Of a stretch of DNA of 64,000 bases, positions 58,676 to 64,000 are shown piece after piece. Source of the stretch: Agapanthus africanus (lineage: Eukaryota > Streptophyta > Magnoliopsida > Asparagales > Amaryllidaceae); contig CM057347.1 in NCBI GenBank assembly GCA_030015575.1, positions 408,364,248 to 408,428,247 on the forward strand. Reading direction: 5' to 3'. Made by a program: the position numbers and the translations under genes. The number at the start of each line of letters is the position of its first letter. Positions within the stretch are counted from its first letter, which is position 1. The notes under the pieces were generated by a model. That model searched no databases, was not told where the DNA came from, and was given only the letters and a program-made list of their open reading frames with translations.

Positions 58676-59050
58676 ACAGGGTCATTTGCTGACGTACCCC
58701 GCTTTCTGCAGTGTCGGGTTGATTTGCTCCGCTTTCTGCAGTGTCGGGGCTGACTCTAGGTTGTCTGTGAACCGTAGATTCTTGGAATTGGGGACTTTTC
58801 CATGGCTCCGATTGGTGGTGTCACGTCCGTGCCTTGCTGGCATGAGGAGGAACACCATTGTTGTTTTTCTGGGATACAGATGTTGCTGTCCAGATCTGAC
58901 TTTCCCTTTGACAGAGTTTGTTAGGACATGTGGTTCCTTTTTGTTTATGCCCATGGATTGTATACAGGGGTCAGTATAGACTTACTTGCAGGGCAAAAGT
59001 TTTATTCTTTCATTTTTTTCTTTCCGTGATGCTCTATCATTTCAGCTTTC
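58676..59050. repeat. Repeat module with duplicated CCGCTTTCTGCAGTGTCGGG
   Basis: The 20-mer occurs twice about 35 bases apart near 58700-58755. The later part contains CCCATGGATTGTATACAGGGG, a block that also occurs in both arms and at about 63400. Frames here have no motif. Confidence 0.6.
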
Positions 59051-59059
59051 TATATCGCG

Positions 59060-59245
59060 AAAGTCGCGATTGCCCAATCATTTCGGCTATTTTTCGCGGT
59101 GTCCAATCATTTCGGCTATTTTTCTTTTTCTTTACTCACTGCTTTTTATTGCGAGTTGCCCAAATATTTCGGCTATTTTTATATGCATATCTTTTACTTG
59201 CTAATTTTGTTGCAAGTTGTCCTATCATTTCGGCTATTTCATATG
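59060..59245. repeat. Dispersed copies of an ATCATTTCGGCTATTTTT motif
   Basis: Four copies, each preceded by TGCCCA or TGTCC and a short GCGA/GCAAG word, at irregular spacing in T-rich sequence. Confidence 0.75.
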
Positions 59246-59264
59246 CATTTTTTTGCAAGTATGG

Positions 59265-59435
59265 AACTCAAGATCCGATACCAATCTTAGCATCAGCATC
59301 GCTGCGACTGGAATATTGCCAGGAGCGAATCATCATTTGCCGTGAAACGACTTGGAATTTGATACTGATTTAGGTATCAACATCGCTACAACTGGGATAT
59401 TGTCAGGAGCGAATCATCATTTGCCTTTGTCGATT
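59265..59435. repeat. About 110-bp direct duplication
   Basis: Two copies share GATAC...ATCAACATCGCT..., GGGATATTG and AGGAGCGAATCATCATTTGCC. Confidence 0.75.
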
Positions 59436-59564
59436 TAAACAAAGATGGCTTAGCAAACGGGGTTAGAATCCTGTCGACTAAGGATTTTGACTTCATGAGC
59501 CATAAGGGTCTCATAAAGGTGTTTCTTCCTACTGTTCCCGCCAAAAAAATTACTGCGCAAAAGA

Positions 59565-59934
59565 GCCTAAGGTATCAAATGACAGCGATACGTTTAAGAA
59601 AATATGAAACAGTATTTTCCGGGCAGTATTTTGATAAACTCCTGAATGTGAAACAGCTAAATTCTGATGGTATAGAAAGCGTCTCGAAAAAGCCTTCGAT
59701 TTGATATATTATGTGCTTCATAATTCATCCGGGATCAAAAGTTATGAGCAAATATGCTATGCACGTGTAATCTAAGGAAGAAAATGCGAACCAGTATTTT
59801 CCGGACTGCATTTTGACAAACTCCCGAATGAGAAATAGCTAAATTCTGATGATATCGAAAGTGTCTCAAAAAATCCTTCGATTTGATATATTATGTGCCT
59901 CATAATTCATCCGGGATCAAAAGTTATGAGGCAT
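59565..59934. repeat. About 200-bp direct duplication
   Basis: Two copies share AGTATTTTCCGG, ATTTTGA(T/C)AAACTCC, AGCTAAATTCTGATG, TTCGATTTGATATATTATGTG and ATTCATCCGGGATCAAAAG. Confidence 0.8.
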
Positions 59935-60640
59935 CACGTGCTCAAACGTGACCGGACATCACGTGCCCACACGTGACCGGGCATCACGTGCACACACGTG
60001 ACCATTTACAGGCAAAGCCTGTAGGCACTGAATAAAATAAATAATTGGAAACAATTAATCAGTGGGGTCACGTGACAACACGTGATGAGCCTTTAAACCC
60101 ACTGAAAAGAATTAAAGGTGTAATAAAATAATAAGGAAAAATCTCAATGGGGCATCACGTGCCAACACGTGACCAAGGGTTACGTGCTGACGCGTGATAA
60201 TCCTGAGTTCTTTAAAACAACAGAATTAAATTCTGGTCAAATGCTTAATCAGGAATCACGTGCCAACGTGATGGGTTCTTAAAGATCTATGAATTAATAG
60301 AATTAAATTCTAATTAAGAGGGAATTAAAAGCCCTAACTTGAAAAATATTTCTCTAAATCTTTTCAAACGAAAAAGATGGTGCTCTGTAAAATGGAGCAC
60401 CGTTGGATTAAAAATCCAATGGTGATTAAAAATCACCAATTTATGGAAAGATTTTATACAAGGAAAGATTTCCCTGAAATTTGCCAGGAATAACAAATAA
60501 AAGATCTTTTGGATTAAAAATCCAATGGTGAATAAAATTCACTGAGTGATCTAAAAGATCATGTTGGTTACAAAATCAATTAAAAATTTTCAATGAAAGA
60601 TTGACAAAACAAATTGATTCTTTTTTTTCTCCTATAAATA

Positions 60641-60650
60641 GGAGCCAAGA
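60641..60650 (+). promoter_or_regulatory. Possible outward-facing TATA box in the right arm
   Basis: CTCCTATAAATAGGAG is a TATA box inside a palindrome, followed by a leader-like ACAACAATAGAGAG. The left arm has the counterpart CTTATTTATAAG near 40544-40555, facing the other way, so both would fire outward. Confidence 0.3.
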
Positions 60651-60959
60651 AGAGAAGAAAAGGGGATCTACTTTTTTGGGAGATAACAACAATAGAGAGA
60701 AAAAACAGAGAAGAATTTAATTCTCAAGAGAGAGAAAAAAAGAACTCTTCAGAGAAAAGAAACCCTCGGTGAGAAAGGGGAAAGAGATCTAAGTTCCATA
60801 AAACAAAGAGAATTTAATTCTCAATTTAAGAGTTTAACTCTTCTGAATAAGAACTTAGTTCTTCCTTTGGTTGAAGATCTACCGAAGCAGATCTCCCCAT
60901 AAGTTGAGAATTTAATTCTCATCGGGGAGATTCTGCCATGCAGATCCAAAACTTAGAGG

Positions 60960-61330
60960 GAGAATTGAGTTTAAGGAATTTAATTCCCCCAAATTCATAG
61001 GAATTTAATTCCTCCAAATGAAACTAGGGTTTAACCCTATATGAGAATTTAATTCTCCCAAATTCATAGGAATTTAATTCCTCCAAATGAAACCATGGTT
61101 TAACCCTACATGAGAATTTAATTCTCCCAAATTCATAGGAATTTAATTCCTCCAAATGAAACTAGGGTTTAACTCTACATGAGAATTTAATTCTCCCAAA
61201 TTCATAGGAATTTAATTCCTCTAAATGAAACTAGGGTTTAACCCTATATAAGAATTTAATTCTTCCAAATACACATGAATTTAATTCTTCCAAACAGAAT
61301 TAGGGTTTAACCCTATAAAAGAATTTAATT
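60960..61330. repeat. 69-bp tandem repeat made of three palindromes
   Basis: About five units; starts at 61043, 61112 and 61181 fix the period at 69. Each unit holds GAGAATTTAATTCTC, GGAATTTAATTCC and AGGGTTTAACCCT in order. The last unit is shifted to AGAATTTAATTCT. Confidence 0.9.
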
Positions 61331-63194
61331 CTTAAAACAAAGAGACTTGAAAGCTCTCCATGCACGTAAAGAACTAGATCACGTGGTAACACGTGACCCT
61401 CATTCTCAATAAGCAGAAAAGAAAAAACAGAACTTGGTCACGTGACCCTTATCCTCAATGATTAGAAAAGAAAGAATAAAACTAGATCACATGCCCCCAC
61501 GTGACCCCTAAACAGATCCCCCAAAATGAGAAGGAAAAAAGCTTGGAGGCAATGCCTCACGTGCTCCCACGTGACTTCCAAAACAAAGGGAACAAAAGCA
61601 AAGGCAGTACTGGCTTTGGGCGCTCTCACGTGTCTTCACGTGACCCCTAATAAATACTTTAATAATCAATGCATGGGTACCCATCACGTGCCCACACGTG
61701 ATGGTCTGAAGACCAAAAGTGTTTAACACTTATCTGAATATTCTGAGAACAAAATAAAGGAGGTTTGGCCCCACCTTTGGGTGCCCTCACGTGTCCCCAC
61801 GTGACCCCTTCCTTTCTAGTGTTTAACACTATTTTGAGCATTTTATCTCCAGTGTTTAACACTGTTTTAAATACATCACGTGAGGACACGTGACCACCAG
61901 ATGTCCTCTAGTGTTTAACACTATTTTAAAGCCGGCTTAGCCCAAATTGGCTAAGTTTTCCAGAGGAAAAATCTCCCCTTCAAATAGACTTTAAAATCCA
62001 GAGCTACAATGTTTAATGCTCAACCAAAGACAAAAATGTTATCAGAGCTCTCAAACTCTTGTTTAGCATTGCTAAATAATGAGGGGCTGAACCCAGACAA
62101 ATGTTTAATAGTCCAACAAAAGGCCAACATTTCAAACTTAATTGGACTTAGCCCAAATTGGCCATAAGTCCTCAATTGAGATTTAACTGAGCCAATGTGC
62201 TCACAATCTAATTAATTGATCTTAGTTCCAAATTGGATTATAAATCTCCCAATCAACTTTGGTTCAAGGGTACATCTCAGATATTTGTCGCTGTAATCCT
62301 TCAACGTCTTCAGAGAGGTGAAGGGTCCCGACAACAACACATTTCACAGACTATGACATCTTTAAACTGGACTGTGGGGTCCTTAAACTCATGGACTATG
62401 ATGTCCTTAATCTCGGACTGTGGGGTCCCTTTAAACCCATGGACTATGTGTCCTTAACCTTGGACCGAGATGTCCTTAAACTAACATTGGACCACCATGT
62501 CCTTAAACTGGCAATGGACCGCAACGTCCCTAAACTAAAATAATAGAGCCCAAATGCTCTTTTGTTGGATCTAAATGATCCTGTTAAGTAGATCTTAGTC
62601 TAAAATTAGACTAACGTATTCTTAACAAATGGTTAAGTTGACCTTAGTCTAAAATTAGACTAATGTGTCCTTAGCAAACTGTTAAGTAGATTTTAGTCTA
62701 AAATTAGACTAACGTATCCTTAACAAATGTTTAAGTTGATCTTAGTCTCAAATGAGACTAACGTATCCTTAAACCCAACCCCCAAACCTAAATCTAAGAA
62801 AATACGGATTTAGACTAATCCACGCCCTACGGGCGACAACATAAATTAGTCTCCGTATACAATCCATGGGCAACCAAAAACAAAACAAACACACACGACA
62901 CGAAGTGACCATCTGGAGAAGGAGAAAGTTGTTACCGTGATGCGGTAGCGTAATTAACTGCAGGGGCTTGCGCCTGCAGGGAAGAGCGTCCCCACAATCA
63001 AAAACCCCTCAAATGAGGGGGAATCTGACGAAGTCTGCTATATCGGCCGCATCCGTTTAAACCTTCGATACGTGGTGTCATAAATCAACTTGGCATTTTC
63101 AGAGAGGTGGACGGATATCACCAATTAGCATCTGCCCCGAAATTCAGGCAAGAAGGACTTGCGCGGTCGCGTCTCCGCGTTTCGGAGGGGAACA

Positions 63195-63335
63195 CCTACG
63201 AGTCGTGAGAATCTCGTAGGTGCGTTTTCTCCTTAAGAATCGTGGGGATTCCTAAGTGTGTGTTTTCTTATAAGTCGTAAGGATCTTACAAGAGTGTTTT
63301 CTCCTTATAAGTCGAGAGGACTTACAGGTGTCATT
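63195..63335. repeat. Hairpin module (copy next to the right arm)
   Basis: Four successive palindromes: CTACGAG/CTCGTAG, CTTAAGAATC/GATTCCTAAG, CTTATAAG/CTTACAAG and CTTATAAGTC/GACTTACAGG. The loops are GTGAG-like. This is the same order as at 44461. Confidence 0.8.
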
Positions 63336-63690
63336 CACCACATGAGGAAATTTCGCGCCATTGGTGGAACTGGGTGGGGGAAACGTTTATTTGTGCCCGT
63401 GGATTGTATACAAGGGTCAAAATTGAACCGTTTGTAGGGCAGTCTGGGAAATGTGATGGTTTAAGAACAGGTTCAGATCTCTGTAGCTTAAGGTTTTTGA
63501 ATCTTATGAGCCGTGAGGGTTTAATAAGAGGTTTCTCTTTACGAGTCGTGAAGATATCGTAAGTGTAATTTCTCCTTAGGAATCGTGGGGATCCCTAAGT
63601 GTGTTGCTCTTTTGTGAGTCGTAAGGATCTCACGCAGGTGTTTTCTCCTTACAAGGTCGAGAGGACCTCGCAAGTGTGCACGAATTTTTT
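63336..63690. repeat. Second copy of the GGATTGTATAC and hairpin module
   Basis: GCCCGTGGATTGTATACAAGGG at about 63398, a GGGCAG...ACAGGTTCAGATCT block as at 44370, then palindromes TTACGAG/ATCGTAAG, CTTAGGAATC/GATCCCTAAG, TGTGAG/CTCACG and CTTACAAGGTC/GACCTCGCAAG. No gene. Confidence 0.7.
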
Positions 63691-64000
63691 ACGAGCCTAC
63701 GCCCTCTCGGGTTTTCACAAACTTGCCGGTAGCCCTGCTGTTTTTACTCACGGAGCCCTTTCGTGTTTTTATCCGTGCCCATTTTGCTTGTGGACGTACC
63801 GCCTTCTTTTTTTTTTACGAGTTTGCGCCCATTCGAGGTTTCACAAATATCGCCGGTAGCCTTACCGTTTTTACTCACGGAGCCCTTTCGGGTTTTCATC
63901 CGTACCCATTTTGCTTGTAGACGTACCTTTTTTTTGGGTCAGCCCTAGGATGTTGCGGTTTGTAGTAGTTTAAGAACGTTTTGGTCCGTCGCTAGTTTTA
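63691..64000. repeat. About 120-bp direct duplication, then a new arm-like start
   Basis: Two copies share TACGAG...CGCCC, a CGCCGGTAGCC word, TTTTTACTCACGGAGCCC and CCCATTTTGCTTGT. From about 63940 the text resembles the GACATTGCGGTCC part of the left arm, so repeat sequence continues beyond the window. Confidence 0.65.

Larger units (their letters stand above)
38505..63194. mobile_element. Giant inverted-repeat element, about 12 kb plus nested element C
   Basis: Sequence at 38505-41260 recurs in reverse complement at 59935-63194, in the same order and with many indels. Shared landmarks from the outside in are the GGGGCAGATGCTA block, GTGGATTGTATAC/CATGGATTGTATAC, clusters of TAGTCTAA...TTAGACTA, GACATTGCGGTCC, a TTGATTGGGAGAT block, CACGTG pairs, and GAATTTAATTC palindromes. 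Between the arms are ORFs of unknown function, a 50-bp minisatellite and element C. Subtracting C and one target duplication leaves about 12.0 kb. I could not define a target duplication, and related modules continue past 63194, so the true ends are uncertain. It could also be two inverted copies of one longer repeat. Confidence 0.65.
59935..63194. repeat. Right arm of the giant inverted repeat
   Basis: About 3.25 kb, reverse complement of the left arm with many indels. It holds at least a dozen CACGTG pairs, dense GAATTTAATTC-type palindromes, AGTGTTTAACACT copies, a series of GGAC-N6-GTCC palindromes and TAGTCTAAAATTAGACTA copies. Confidence 0.8.

Noticed and set aside
38505..63194. Reading the large inverted repeat as an assembly artefact (a reversed duplicate of one locus).
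   Set aside because: The arms differ by many substitutions and indels, including paired palindrome changes, so they are old and distinct, not a copied contig.

Overview
The window looks like gene-poor nuclear DNA of a flowering plant. It is AT-rich, has spliced genes, and is mostly nested transposable elements. I cannot name the species from sequence alone. Two ordinary plant genes lie at the left end: the last three exons of a Rab18/RABC-type small GTPase (+ strand, 1543-3323, upstream exons not found in the window) and an intronless plant U-box E3 ubiquitin ligase with ARM-type repeats (- strand, 5621-6817).

From 7.1 to 10.9 kb the intergenic DNA carries small non-autonomous elements: a MULE-like MITE with a perfect 9-bp target duplication, a TRIM-like mini LTR element with an initiator-Met PBS, a fold-back MITE, and a second MULE-like MITE interrupted by an LTR. 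From 10.9 to 38.1 kb there is a stack of retroelements. A relic chromovirus (D, LTR plus pol 3' end) is broken by element A, a Ty3/Gypsy chromovirus with 3.0-kb LTRs. A has lost its protease and RT catalytic core and carries an extra 113-bp internal fragment outside one LTR, the footprint of a former tandem array. Next come a full-length but dead RTE-type LINE with a 16-bp target duplication, and element B, a 10.5-kb element with 3.8-kb LTRs. B has a 5-bp target duplication, zinc knuckles and an unexplained acidic ORF, but no pol.

From 38.5 to 63.2 kb lies the most unusual object, a very large inverted-repeat structure. Its arms (about 38505-41260 and 59935-63194) are roughly 3 kb, old and diverged. 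Between them are a small gene of unknown function and its decayed tandem paralogue, a possible coiled-coil ORF, and a 50-bp minisatellite. A 12.7-kb, nearly intact chromovirus (element C, target duplication ATTAC) is inserted in the minisatellite. Without C the inverted-repeat structure would be about 12 kb. The arms and the flanking modules are built from dozens of short palindromes. The stems differ between copies while the loop or core is kept, and stems of matching palindromes in the two arms differ by paired changes. The same palindromic modules continue to the right end of the window, so the structure may be part of something larger.

All LTR elements lie on the minus strand. All four share a short inverted repeat next to the polypurine tract, and A, B and C use the initiator-Met PBS. 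A and C supply the recognisable pol domains; B could only have moved in trans.
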